Shown: positions 22,296 through 34,089, counted from the stretch's first letter. The stretch is 64,000 nt of DNA from Macrostomum hystrix (GCA_950097015.1 CATNEN010000029.1:4173501-4237500); one strand, 5' to 3'. The notes: generated from the letters alone by a model not told the origin. Program-made: numbers and translations.

Positions 22296-24385
22296 GCTTA
22301 GGCTGCTACCCTCCCAGATCCCCAGCTCAGTCAGTTTCTCTCCCAGATCCCCAGCTCAGTCAGTTTCTCTCCCAGATCCCCAGCTCAGTCAGTTTCTCTC
22401 CCAGATCCCCAGCTCAGTCAGTTTCTCTCCCAGATCCCCAGCTCAGTCAGTTTCTCTCCCAGATCCCCAGCTCAGTCAGTTTCTCTCCCAGATCCCCAGC
22501 TCAGTCAGCTACTCTCCCAGATCCCCAGCTCAGTCAGTTTCTCTCCCAGATCCCCAGCTCAGTCAGCTACTCTCCCAGATCCCCAGCTCAGTCAGTTTCT
22601 CTCCCAGATCCCCAGCTCAATCAGCTACTCTCCCAGATCCCCAACTCAATCAGTTTCTCTCCCAGATCCCCAGCTCAGTCAGCTACTCTCCCAGATCCCC
22701 AACTCAATCAGTTTCTCTCCCAGATCCCCAGCTCAGTCAGCTACTCTCCCAGATCTCCAGCTCAGTGTCCTACTCTTCCAGATCGTCAGCTCAGTCAGCT
22801 ACACTCCCAGATCCCCAGCTCAGTCAGCTACTCTCCCAGATCCCCAGCTCAGTCAGCTACTCTCCCAGATCCCCAGCTCAGTCAGCTACTCTCCCAGATC
22901 CCCAGCTCAGTCAGCTACTCTCCCAGGTCCCCAGCTCAGTCAGCTACTCTCCCAGGTCCCCAGCTCAGTCAGCTACTCTCCCAGATCCCCAGCTCAGTCA
23001 GCTACTCTCCCAGGTCCCCAGCTCAGTCAGCTACTCTCCCAGATCCCCAGCTCAGTCAGCTCAGCTCAGTGTCCTACTCTTCCAGATCGTCAGCTCAGTC
23101 AGCTACACTCCCAGATCCCTAGCTCAGTCAGCTACTCTCCCAGATCCCCAGCTCAGTCAGCTACTCTCCCAGATCCCCAGCTCAGTCAGCTACTCTCCCA
23201 GATCCCCAGCTCAGTCAGCTACCCTCCCAGATCCCCAACTCAGTCAGCTACTCTCCCAGATCCCCAGCTCAGTCAGCTACTCTCCCAGATCCCCAGCTCA
23301 TTCAGCTACTCTCCCAGATCCCCAGCTCAGTCATCTACTCTCCCAGATCCCCAGCTCAGTCAGCTACTCTCCCAGATCCCCAGCTCAGTCAGCTACTCTC
23401 CCAGGTCCCCAGCTCAGTCATCTACTCTCCCAGATCCCCAGCTCAGTCAGCTACTCTCCCAGATCCCCAGCTCAGTCATCTACTCTCCCAGATCCCCAGC
23501 TCAGTCAGCTACTCTCCCAGATCCCCAGCTCAGTCAGCTACTCTCCCAGGTCCCCAGCTCAGTCAGCTACTCTCCCAGATCCCCAGCTCAGTCATCTACT
23601 CTCCCAGGTCCCCAGCTTAGGCTGCTACCCTCCCAGATCCCCAGCTCAGTCAGCTACCCTCCCAGATCCCCAGCTCAGTCAGCTACTCTCCCAGATCCCC
23701 AGCTCAGTCAGCTACTCTCCCAGATCCCCAGCTCAGTCAGCTAGTCTCCCAGATCCCCAGCTCAGTCAGCTACTCTCCCTGATCCCCAGCTCAGTCAGCT
23801 ACTCTCCCAGATCCCCAGCTCAGTCAGCTACTCTCCCAGGTCCCCAACTCAGTCAGCTACTCTCCCAGATCCCCAGCTCAGTCATCTACTCTCCCAGATC
23901 CCCAGCTCAGTCAGCTACTCTCCCAGATCCCCAGCTCAGTCAGCTACTCTCCCAGGTCCCCAGCTCAGTCAGCTACTCTCCCAGATCCCCAGCTCAGTCT
24001 TCTACTCTCCCAGGTCCCCAGCTTAGGCTGCTACCCTCCCAGATCCCCAGCTCAGTCAGCTACTCTCCCAGGTCCCCAACTTAGTCAGCTACTCTCCCAG
24101 ATCCCCAGCTCAGTCAGTTTCTCTCCCAGATCCCCAGCTCAGTCAGTTTCTCTCCCAGATCCCCAACTCAGTCAGTTTCTCTCCCAGATCCCCAGCTCAG
24201 TCAGTTTCTCTCCCAGATCCCCAACTCAGTCAGTTTCTCTCCCAGATCCCCAACTCAGTCAGTTTCTCTCCCAGATCCCCAGCTCAGTCAGTTTCTCTCC
24301 CAGATCCCCAACTCAGTCAGTTTCTCTCCCAGATCCCCAGCTCAGTCAGTTTCTCTCCCAGATCCCCAGCTCAGTCTCCTACCAT
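22296..24385. repeat. Minisatellite, 29-bp unit, about 70 copies, upstream of RPL22
   Basis: The unit is TCTCCCAGATCCCCAGCTCAGTCAG plus TTTC or CTAC. The TTTC variant fills both ends (about 22320-22500 and 24110-24375), with a few interspersed copies up to about 22730, and the CTAC variant fills the core. Longer internal duplications are visible: TGTCCTACTCTTCCAGATCG occurs near 22768 and again near 23070, and CTTAGGCTGCTACCCTCCCA near 22298, 23617 and 24023. The unit is free of stops in useful frames, so plus-strand open frames of 282 and 439 codons result; they have no initiator context or homology. The array ends about 100 bp before the RPL22 ATG. Confidence 0.97.
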
Positions 24386-24485
24386 CCCAGAGGCAGACCC
24401 TGAGCTCAAATGTTAAGCAATATTGCCTCGGTTTTTGCAACTTTACTAACCGAGTCCATCCGCATTCCTAGAGCCCGCAGCTACA

Positions 24486-24872
24486 ATGCCGAAGGTGCCT
24501 CGCCGCTCGAATCTGAAGGGCAAGAAGAAGAAGCAGACGCACAAGTTTGTGATCGACTGCACTCATCCGGTTGAGGACGGCATCATGGATGTGGCCAGCT
24601 TTCAGAAGTTTCTGTTAGAGAAAATCAAAGTTCAGGGCAAGACGAACAACCTGCAGAATGTGGTCACTGTGGAGCAGAATAAGAGTAAAGTGACGGTGTC
24701 CGCTGATATTCCATTCTCTAAGCGCTACCTAAAATACCTGACCAAGAAATACTTGAAGAAGAACTCTCTGCGCGACTGGCTTCGAGTTGTCTCAACAGAG
24801 AAGGACACCTACGAGCTCAGATACTTTAACATCAACAGCGAGGAGGCCGACGACGAGGGCGGCGAAGATTAA
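24486..24872 (+). CDS. RPL22: 60S ribosomal protein L22 (eL22)
   Basis: A 128-residue eL22, a component of the large ribosomal subunit. It begins [20 protein letters not shown] with a basic tail, then [23 protein letters not shown]-type core strands, the hallmark [20 protein letters not shown] and [16 protein letters not shown] and an acidic C-terminus [10 protein letters not shown]. Length matches the family. The coding region is a single exon here; an upstream CATTCCTAG at about 24464-24472 could close a 5' UTR intron. A weak polyadenylation hexamer ATTAAA lies near 25006. It is flanked by a 29-bp array upstream and a 40-bp array downstream. Confidence 0.97.
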   Translation: MPKVPRRSNLKGKKKKQTHKFVIDCTHPVEDGIMDVASFQKFLLEKIKVQGKTNNLQNVVTVEQNKSKVTVSADIPFSKRYLKYLTKKYLKKNSLRDWLRVVSTEKDTYELRYFNINSEEADDEGGED

Positions 24873-25234
24873 AGCCTAGATCTGACGAGTCCTTGACTTT
24901 ACATCCCGTGACCCGCAAGTTTTGCTTTGCTTTGGATTTACGTTTGTTTTCAAAGTGCGTTTAAGTGTCGCCAGTGTGTATTTTGATTCACTATATAATT
25001 CTTTGGATTAAAATACACTACTGCGTCCTGTGTTGGAGTCAGAACCAAGTTCTGCTGGATTGTCTACGGTGCGCACCTGTGTGGAGAAAATTAATTTGCT
25101 CTTTTGCTTCGTGTCGTAGTTTTCACAGTTTTAGTTTAAAATTCGAAACAACGCCCGCTACTTACTACTGTGTAAGTAGAGCCCAAGAAGGACAAACATA
25201 AATACGAGTATTGCATCAACCGAAGGTCTGCGAA
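24873..25234 (+). other. RPL22: RPL22 3' UTR and flank
   Basis: Follows the RPL22 stop. ATTAAA near 25006 is the best polyadenylation candidate. No other gene. A 78-codon open frame starting at 24965 is not supported. Confidence 0.4.
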
Positions 25235-26595
25235 CTAGTATATCTTCAGCTGACGCACTAATCCTTCAGTTGAGACACAAGTCCTTCAGCCCTTCTGCTG
25301 ACTCAATTATCCTTCAGTTGACAATCTAATTCTTCAGTTGACACACAAGTCCCCCAGTTGACACACAAGTCCTACAGCTGAGACACGCGTCCCTCAGTTG
25401 AAACACAAGTCCTACAGCTGAGACACACTTCCCTCAGTTGACACACAAGTCCTGCAGCTGAGACACACGTCCCTCAGTTGACACACAAGTCCCACAGCTG
25501 AGACACGCGTCCCTCAGTTGACACACAAGTCGCACAGCTGAGACACACAAGTTGCACAGCTGAGACACACGTCCTTCAGTTGACACACAAGTCCTACAGC
25601 TGAGAAACCCGTCCTTCAGTTGACACACAAGTCCTACAGCTGAGACACGCGTCCCTCAGTTGACACACAAGTCGCACAGCTGAGACACGCGTCCCTCAGT
25701 TGACACACAAGTCGCACAGCTGAGACACGCGTCCCTCAGTGGACACACAAGTCCTGCAGCAGAGACACACGTCCCTCAGTTGACACACAAGTCGCACAGC
25801 TGAGACACGCGTCCCTCAGTGGACACACAAGTCCTGCAGCAGAGACACACGTCCCTCAGTTGACACACAAGTCGCACAGCTGAGACACGCGTCCCTCAGT
25901 TGACACACAAGTCGCACAGCTGAGACACGCGTCCCTCAGTGGACACACAAGTCCTGCAGCAGAGACACACGTCCCTCAGTTGACACACAAGTCGCACAGC
26001 TGAGACACGCGTCCCTCAGTTGACACACAAGTCGCACAGCTGAGACACACAAGTCGCACAGCTGAGACACACGTCCTTCAGTTGACACACAAGTCCTACA
26101 GCTGAGAAACCCGTCCTTCAGTTGACACACAAGTCGCACAGCTGAGACACACAAGTTGCACAGCTGAGAAACCCGTCCTTCAGTTGACACACAAGTCCTA
26201 CAGCTGAGAAACCCGTCCTTCAGTTAACACAAGTCCTACAGCTGAGAAACCCGTCCTTCAGTTAACACAAGTCCTACAGCTGAGACACGCGTCCTTCAGT
26301 GGACACACAAGTCCTACAGCTGAGACACACGTCCTTCAGTTGACACACAAGTCGCACAGCTGAGAAACCCGTCCTTCAGTGGACACACAAGTCCTACAGC
26401 TGAGACACACGTCCTTCAGTTGACACACAAGTCGCACAGCTGAGAAACCCGTCCTTCAGTGGACACACAAGTCGCACAGCTGAGACACACGTCCCTCAGT
26501 TGACACACAAGTCGCACAGCTGAGACACACGTACTTCAGTTGACACACAAGTCCTACAGCTGAGACACGCGTCCCTCAGTTGACATCAAGTGATA
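25235..26595. repeat. Minisatellite, 40-bp dimeric unit, downstream of RPL22
   Basis: The unit is two related 20-mers: TCAGTTGACACACAAGTCGC and ACAGCTGAGACACGCGTCCC. About 33 units are visible, with decayed, spaced copies at the 5' end (25235-25380). Variants alternate between GTCGCAC, GTCCTAC and GTCCTGC. Each intact unit holds a CAGCTG E-box and most hold ACGCGT or ACACGT. Minus-strand open frames of 64 and 84 codons here are by-products. Confidence 0.97.
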
Positions 26596-26599
26596 CGAG

Positions 26600-27585
26600 A
26601 AAACACGTTGTGCTGCGCTGAGCTACAACCAAACATCTTTAATGTTCGTAGAGAAACATTTTTTATGTCCGAACCACATAGAACGAATCGACGCACCATT
26701 TTAAAACCAACTTGTGTCCCTTAGGTCCAGTGGGGTAAAATCACATCAGTGCTTCCTTGACGTTTGAAGTCACAGGCCTTGGCTACGCCCCTAAAGATAA
26801 TTGTGATTAAGACACTATATGGAACATGACCGGGCATGGTGCTTTTTTATGGAGCTTTGGTTCGGTCATTCGATTGTCTTCAGTTTCTGACTTAGCTTAT
26901 TATTTGGAACAGAAAGGCTGCATTGATGCTTCCATCCCATTAGCACATTAGGAAGAGGCTTATCAGTAAAATGCTTGAAGAATTTCCGCAGCTGCTCCAT
27001 GGCATCAACGGGCCAATTTTAGTCTTTTGTTAAGCTTTCAAATATTGCTGATTGCTGATTGCGGAACATATACTCGTATTTCCACACATCTATGGAATTG
27101 AAAGCCTTAAGCTGCTTGCATGTAAATATGCAGCCACTGTCGAGCTATCAGGCATGTCTGCAGTTAACAAGACCTCCCACGAACAGGGCAGCGGAGCATT
27201 GTTAAAAGGTACAGGTAACAATCGGCAGCTTCGCAAAAATAAACAATTCAAATGGATCAAGTAGCTGGACTGTCAAAGTGAAGTGAACTTAGGCAGCGTC
27301 AGATAAAATTAGCAGCTTTTTGTTTGACGCTGACGATTTTAGAAAACGGCTTCTAAAACTAAAAAACTACACTCTGTTTTGTCATTCACAACTCAAATCA
27401 GTTTCCGTTGCAATAAAGGTAAATAAAGGCGTCAAATGAGTAGTCACATATTAGAAGAGCTGCAGATTGGGCTAAAAAACAAGTCACATCCTAACAACAA
27501 TAACGCTAGCTGCGTCTCGATAAAAAAGTTGCGTCACTAAACGAAAGGCAGCCCAGGCTAGATAATCGAAAACGTCAGGTACTAA
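26600..27585. other. Intergenic, no supported gene
   Basis: No gene supported. A minus-strand stretch near 26885-27003 reads MEQLRKFFKHFTDKPLPNVL and continues protein-like to a stop. It may be transposon debris but I cannot name a family. Confidence 0.35.
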
Positions 27586-27589
27586 ATTT

Positions 27590-27815
27590 GTAACCCAAAC
27601 CATCTTGCGGGTCGCAGCAAGGTCCTTGAGCTCGATTCCGCGGCGAAGTTGATTTGGATTCATTTAATTTGGAACGCAGCCGCCGAGAGAAGACTTTGGG
27701 GGCTTGTGTGCGTGTGTACTCAGGAGTCAGCGAAATGGGCAGGCAGAATTGCCTCCTCGCTGGCTTTTGGGTCTAGTGACACCAAATGATGAGCCATTGC
27801 CCGCAGCCAACAGCT
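27590..27815 (+). mobile_element. Truncated SINE, same family as the copy at 37.15 kb
   Basis: Shares with 37150-37455 a B-box-like GAGCTCGATTCCGCGGCG, then GGAACGCAGCCGCCGAG, GTGTGCGTGTGTACTCAGGA, GTCAGCGAAATGGGCAGG, and a 3' CACCAAATGATGAGCCATTG. The A-box part of the tRNA head is decayed or missing and an internal block present in the other copy is deleted. Confidence 0.65.
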
Positions 27816-27819
27816 ATTT

Positions 27820-28480
27820 TTTTCGTAATCTACCTCGATCGCATCCTCCGGTGGTTTTGCCGCGTTTCTCTACCAAATTGTCATGCAGTTTCAGCCTTCC
27901 CCCACCATCTTAGATCCCAAAATTCCGGAATTTGGGATCAGGGATTTGATAAGGCTGAATTCAACATTCATTCATTCAACAGCAATCGGGATTTACAAGA
28001 ATGATAATGAGAAAAAAGCTTGTCGTTAACCTTTTTCGAAAGTAGCTTTTCTATTTTTTCCCATGCCTAGCAGATCAATTTGCTAACTACAATTTGTGTA
28101 TTGCAGACAGATTCCAGTCAAGCGAGTCCAGTTGTTGAATAAGGATTTTGAAACTGAGTCTTTCTGTTTTGCGATGACTATATGCTGTTAAAAATAACTC
28201 GCTAAAATGTAACGAGAATGTACGAGCTGACATTGCTACCTCGTATAAAAGAGGACGAATTGATTTTGTCTTGTAACATCCTGCATACTATTTGTAACAT
28301 AGTTCTCTTTTATTTGCTCATCCACCTATCTACCTATCATTTATTCGTACAGATCGTGAAGAAAGATAGACTTCAACGGATTAGGGAATCACGAGCGTAA
28401 CTTCATTACAAATCGTTACTAGAACAGTTTTACTTAAACTAAATGAATACTGCACGCTCGTATAAAACAGGCGTGACCGG
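27820..28480. other. Intergenic, downstream of ZC4H2
   Basis: No coding exon seen. It should contain the ZC4H2 3' UTR end on the minus strand. A short direct repeat CCCAAAATTCCGGAATTTGGGATC near 27915-27940 is palindromic in its centre. Confidence 0.35.
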
Positions 28481-28500
28481 ATTAGAATCGATTTCTTCAG

Positions 28501-30138
28501 TCAAACTAGGTCTGCTGATTTTCTCTTCTTTGGGTGTTTTGACCGGCTTTTGGCTTTGCATAGCGGACAGATTGGTGCGTTCCTGTGGATCTGCTGCTGG
28601 CAGGACATGCAGGCCTTCATCGGTGGAGGCTGCTGCTGCTGTGGTGGCAGCGATGATGGATGCTGGCGATGCTGCTGCCTCGCTGCTGAGTTTGTTGAAG
28701 ACGATGAAGCCGCCATTGAGGGCAGCCTCGCCGGCTGCTGGAATTGATGGAACCCACTAACAGCTGCGGGACTTATCGGCAGTGGCGACGGCTGCGACGT
28801 CGGGGGCAGAAAGGAAAATGAGGTTAGAAAGGACTGAAAACCGGATTGCAGATAGGGCGGCTGTGGCGGTGGAGGGCCTGAGGAGCTGAAGTCCAGATTT
28901 GGCAGCGGAATCGAGTGCTGCATCTGGGACATTTGACTGCAAATTTCAGTGAAATCAACGTCAGATACAAATTGCTACTTCAAAGCGTCACGAAATAGAT
29001 CGTAGAATTTTGAGTGACTCAACTCAGCCGTTGATGAAGCTCCAGTCGCAGCGGCCACAGCTGCGCAGTCGCCGCACTCGCTGACAGCGGCCAATGTGAG
29101 AGCAGCCGTCGGAGACCCGATCAACGGTAGCGGCTCCAGGCAATTGAGCTGCCGCAGTCGATTCAACCTGGTCAGCAGGCCGCCGTATCTGTCTGCCAGG
29201 CCGCGAGCTCGCGACAGCTCCCGCTGGCGGGCCTGCTCCGAGCGGCTCAGGCTTGCCTCTACCTGACGAGGCGATGAATACGTTGGGTCTGCTTAACATG
29301 CATCTTCGAGTTTCCTGACCGAACATCTTTCAGTTCCCCCTGTCAGACATCCGTCAGCTCCCTGTCAGACATCCCTCAGCTCCCTGCCAGACATCCCTCA
29401 GCTCCCTGCCAGCCGCTCACCGAGCTGATGCTGGCATGCAGACGCCGCAGCTGCTGTACATGCGCCAACCGCTCTCGCTGAAGCGAGTCGAGCTCGCGAC
29501 TGTATTCGTCGATGTATTTAGACTGCTGGTCGCAAGCAGACGCTGCCAACTCAAGGTTGTGACGGATGTCCAGCAGCTCGCTCGACAGCTCGCTAATTGG
29601 AAAAGGAAATCGAAATAGGATTTTAGGAGATGATGATAATGATTTAATAGAATTGGGATTTTTCTTAGTTATAAACCTGATTTCTTCAGCCAAGCCTGTC
29701 GCCGAAGCACCTGCACTTCGCTCGTTGCCGCCTCCACCGCAGATTTTTTTCGCAGCCGGCGAAGTTGGAAGCTGCAAAATTTTGGCAATATCCATGACAA
29801 CTAACAGTTAACTAACAGCAGGTTAACGCTGTTAATTAGAGGCGAGATTATAGCCAAATTAACACTTCAAAGAGAAGCTAAGCGAACTGAAATGACAAGT
29901 CAGTGTTGCAGCTATTTTTAATACGGTCATGTTCTATGAGAGCCCTGTCGAACAGTGTTTTAGTAAGCTATAAGCCAATCAGAAGCCCGAGAAGGGTTTC
30001 AACATTTAGCGACTACATACGCCGAACAATGAACTGCTGGCACAGTAAAATCTGACAATTCAAAGTGTGAAGTGAGCCAGTTTTCAAAGCCACCAATTCT
30101 ATAGCCAGCTCAATGTAGTCTGGTTTCACGGAGTCCAT
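28501..30138 (-). CDS. ZC4H2: Zinc finger C4H2 domain protein, five exons
   Basis: Exons on the minus strand: 30021-30138, 29677-29800, 29421-29592, 28979-29262, 28501-28936. All junctions keep frame and give about 377 residues. Exon 3 carries the coiled coil ([20 protein letters not shown]) aligned to the vertebrate ZC4H2 coiled coil. Exon 4 continues it. Exon 5 has a Pro/Gln-rich linker then the diagnostic C4H2 finger [20 protein letters not shown] followed by [14 protein letters not shown], a likely nuclear signal. Vertebrate ZC4H2 (224 aa) acts in neural development and RNF220 complexes. This one is longer through a Gly/Ser/Pro-rich N-terminus and linker. Exons 1-2 ([16 protein letters not shown]) are open and in phase but do not resemble vertebrate N-termini, so the true start is uncertain. 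The intron at 29263-29420 contains a small minisatellite. Confidence 0.85.
29325..29412. repeat. Short minisatellite in ZC4H2 intron 3
   Basis: Three to four copies of about 26 bp (CTCAGCTCCCTGCCAGACATCC). Intronic and young-looking, with few differences between copies. Confidence 0.85.
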
Positions 30139-30149
30139 AATGAATAGAA

Positions 30150-30865
30150 AAATATGGAATGAGATATGCAAATTTTCCTTTTGTCTCTTTGCCGCCCTCT
30201 CTCTATCTATCTCTGTCGTTTTTCCTGTTAATTTTCTCGCTTTTTACCTGACATCTTTCTTTTCAATCTGGTTTTCGAAATTGGCTGCGTTTTTAACCGC
30301 CAACATCTCGGTGCAGTGGCCTGCGCACTGCAGGCCTCATTATAGAGTGAGAATTAAGAGGCCAAAGGTCTTAGCGACAACATTAGCGAATGAGTTGGTG
30401 CAGTCTCTTCTAACGCGATAAAACAAACACTTACTCTCCTGCGACTAAGATGATGGGGTGGCTAATTCCATTGTAAAAAATCTGCTTTTATAAAGAAAGC
30501 AATTTTTCGGGTTCATTCTAGACAGTCTCTTGAGTATGAAAAAAACGACACAATGCACCGAAATATCCAAAGAGAGGATCGTTCTTTAAGACCAAGAAAC
30601 TGCTTGGCAGTCACTTTATAATTAGCAGGTGTGTGCTAAATGTCTGACTGTCACTAGTTCCTAAATAGAATTGCTTATCGCTTACAAGCTTATAGTATTT
30701 CAAAACTATTGCAACACTCCTCTGCTTGATCCTTAGCCCCTGATTGCAGTGTTCTGCACCTCAAATTTTGCATTGCATTAAATATCATCGCGTACAATAC
30801 ATTCTACTTAAAATCATTGTAGCTGGTTAGTTCTTTTGTTAGCTTTTTACCTATGTTTTCATAAT
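30150..30865. other. Intergenic between ZC4H2 promoter and the 16-bp satellite
   Basis: No gene supported. A 93-codon plus frame (30140-30421) is Phe/Leu-rich and lacks splice or family support. ZC4H2 promoter sequence should lie near 30140-30400 on the minus strand. Confidence 0.35.
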
Positions 30866-30877
30866 CTATTGGCTCAT

Positions 30878-33800
30878 TCTCTCTGCTTCTCATTCTCTCT
30901 GCTTCTCATTCTCTCTGCTTCTCATTTCTCTGCTTCTCATTCTCTCTGCTTCTCATTCTCTCTGCTTCTCATTCTCTCTGCTTCTCATTCTCTCTGCTTC
31001 TCATTCTCTCTGCTTCTCATTCTCTCTGCTTCTCATTCTCTCTGCTTCTCATTCTCTCTGCTTCTCATTCTCTCTGCTTCTCATTCTCTCTGCTTCTCAT
31101 TCTCTCTGCTTCTCATTCTCTCTGCTTCTCATTCTCTCTGCTTCTCATTCTCTCTGCTTCTCATTCTCTCTGCTTCTCATTCTCTGCTTCTCATTCTCTC
31201 TGCTTCTCATTCTCTCTGCTTCTCATTCTCTCTGCTTCTCATTCTCTCTGCTTCTCATTCTCTCTGCTTCTCATTCTCTCTGCTTCTCATTGTCTCTGCT
31301 TCTCATTCTCTCTGCTTCTCATTCTCTCTCCTTCTCATTGTCTCTGCTTCTCATTCTCTCTGCTTCTCATTCTCTCTGCTTCTTATTCTCTCTGCTTCTC
31401 ATTCTCTCTGCTTCTCATTCTCTCTGCTTCTCATTCTCTCTGCTTCTCATTCTCTCTGCTTCTCATTCTCTCTGCTTCTCATTGTCTCTGCTTCTCATTC
31501 TCTCTGCTTCTCATTCTCTCTGCTTCTCATTCTCTCTGCTTCTCATTCTCTCTGCTTCTCATTCTCTCTGCTTCTCATTCTCTCTGCTTCTCATTCTCTC
31601 TGCTTCTCATTCTCTCTCCTTCTCATTGTCTCTGCTTCTCATTCTCTCTGCTTCTCATTCTCTCTGCTTCTCATTCTCTCTGCTTCTCATTCTCTGCTTC
31701 TCATTCTCTCTGCTTCTCTGCTTCTCATCTCTGCTTCTCATTGTCTCTGCTTCTCATTCTCTCTGCTTCTCATTCTCTCTGCTTCTCATTCTCTGCTTCT
31801 CATTCTCTCTGCTTCTCTGCTTCTCATCTCTGCTTCTCATTGTCTCTGCTTCTCATTCTCTCTGCTTCTCATTCTCTCTCCTTCTCATTCTCTCTGCTTC
31901 TCATTCTCTCTGCTTCTCATTCTCTCTGCTTCTCATTCTCTCTGCTTCTCATTCTCTCTGCTTCTCATTCTCTGCTTCTCATTCTCTCTGCTTCTCTGCT
32001 TCTCATCTCTGCTTCTCATTGTCTCTGCTTCTCATTCTCTCTGCTTCTCATTCTCTCTCCTTCTCATTCTCTCTGCTTCTCATTCTCTCTGCTTCTCATT
32101 CTCTCTGCTTCTCATTGTCTCTGCTTCTCATTCTCTCTGCTTCTCATTGTCTCTGCTTCTCATTCTCTCTGCTTCTCATTCTCTCTCCTTCTCATTCTCT
32201 CTGCTTCTCATTCTCTCTGCTTCTCATTCTCTCTGCTTCTCATTGTCTCTGCTTCTCATTGTCTCTGCTTCTCATTCTCTCTGCTTCTCATTCTCTCTGC
32301 TTCTCATTCTCTCTGCTTCTCATTCTCTCTGCTTCTCATTCTCTCTGCTTCTCATTCTCTCTGCTTCTCATTCTCTCTGCTTCTCATTCTCTCTGCTTCT
32401 CATTCTCTCTGCTTCTCATCTCTGCTTCTCATTCTCTCTGCTTCTCATTCTCTCTGCTTCTCATTCTCTCTGCTTCTCATTCTCTGCTTCTCATTCTCTC
32501 TGCTTCTCTGCTTCTCATCTCTGCTTCTCATTGTCTCTGCTTCTCATTCTCTCTGCTTCTCATTCTCTCTCCTTCTCATTCTCTCTGCTTCTCATTGTCT
32601 CTGCTTCTCATTGTCTCTGCTTCTCATTGTCTCTGCTTCTCATTCTCTCTGCTTCTCATTCTCTCTGCTTCTCATTCTCTCTCCTTCTCATTGTCTCTGC
32701 TTCTCATTCTCTCTGCTTCTCATTGTCTCTGCTTCTCATTCTCTCTGCTTCTCATTCTCTCTGCTTCTCATTCTCTCTGCTTCTCATTCTCTCTGCTTCT
32801 CATTCTCTCTGCTTCTCATTCTCTGCTTCTCATTCTCTCTGCTTCTCTGCTTCTCATCTCTGCTTCTCATTCTCTCTGCTTCTCATTCTCTCTGCTTCTC
32901 ATTCTCTCTGCTTCTCATTCTCTGCTTCTCATTCTCTCTGCTTCTCTGCTTCTCATCTCTGCTTCTCATTGTCTCTGCTTCTCATTCTCTCTGCTTCTCA
33001 TTCTCTCTCCTTCTCATTCTCTCTGCTTCTCATTCTCTCTGCTTCTCATTCTCTCTGCTTCTCATTCTCTCTGCTTCTCATTCTCTCTGCTTCTCATTCT
33101 CTGCTTCTCATTCTCTCTGCTTCTCTGCTTCTCATCTCTGCTTCTCATTCTCTCTGCTTCTCATTCTCTCTGCTTCTCATTCTCTCTCCTTCTCATTCTC
33201 TCTGCTTCTCATTCTCTCTGCTTCTCATTCTCTCTGCTTCTCATTGTCTCTGCTTCTCATTCTCTCTGCTTCTCATTGTCTCTGCTTCTCATTCTCTCTG
33301 CTTCTCATTCTCTCTGCCTTCTCATTCTCTCTGCTTCTCATTCTCTCTGCTTCTCATTCTCTCTGCTTCTCATTGTCTCTGCTTCTCATTGTCTCTGCTT
33401 CTCATTCTCTCTGCTTCTCATTCTCTCTGCTTCTCATTCTCTCTGCTTCTCATTCTCTCTGCTTCTCATTCTCTCTGCTTCTCATTCTCTCTGCTTCTCA
33501 TTCTCTCTGCTTCTCATTCTCTCTGCTTCTCATTCTCTCTGCTTCTCATTGTCTCTGCTTCTCATTCTCTCTGCTTCTCATTCTCTCTGCTTCTCATTCT
33601 CTCTCCTTCTCATTGTCTCTGCTTCTCATTCTCTCTGCTTCTCATTCTCTCTCCTTCTCATTGTCTCTGCTTCTCATTCTCTCTGCTTCTCATTGTCTCT
33701 GCTTCTCATTCTCTCTGCTTCTCATTCTCTCTGCTTCTCATTCTCTCTGCTTCTCATTCTCTCTGCTTCTCATTCTCTCTGCTTCTCATTCTCTCTGCTT

Positions 33801-34080
33801 CTCATTCTCTCTGCCTTCTCATTCTCTCTGCTTCTCATTCTCTCTGCTTCTCATTGTCTCTGCTTCTCATTGTCTCTGCTTCTCATTGTCTCTGCTTCTC
33901 ATTCTCTCTGCTTCTCATTCTCTCTGCTTCTCATTCTCTCTGCTTCTCATTCTCTGCTTCTCATTGTCTCTGCTTCTCATTCTCTCTGCTTCTCATTCTC
34001 TCTGCTTCTCATTCTCTCTGCTTCTCATTCTCTCTGCTTCTCTGCTTCTCATCTCTGCTTTTCATTCTCTGCTTCTCATT
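30878..34080. repeat. 16-bp satellite (CTCATTCTCTCTGCTT), 3.2 kb, about 200 copies
   Basis: Near-perfect tandem array of CTCATTCTCTCTGCTT with point variants (ATTGTCTC, CTCTCC) and 14-bp short units. A longer block that ends GCTTCTCTGCTTCTCATCTC recurs at about 31690, 31795, 31975, 32485, 32820, 32930, 33095 and 34030, so the array grew partly by segmental duplication. Since 16 is not a multiple of 3 and the unit has no stop in any plus frame, all three frames stay open (1,097, 942 and 801 codons). The repeated Leu/Ser/His/Cys/Phe peptides are an arithmetic artefact, not a gene. Confidence 0.98.
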
Positions 34081-34089
34081 CATATTTTC

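Noticed and set aside
22274-24084. Open frames of 282 and 439 codons with SQIPSSVSYSPRSPAQ repeats as a secreted repeat protein
   Set aside because: They are translations of the 29-bp array and switch frames with it. There is no signal peptide or splice structure and they end with the array.
25235-26595. CRISPR-like array of regularly spaced repeats
   Set aside because: The units are directly tandem with no unique spacers, and the genome is eukaryotic.
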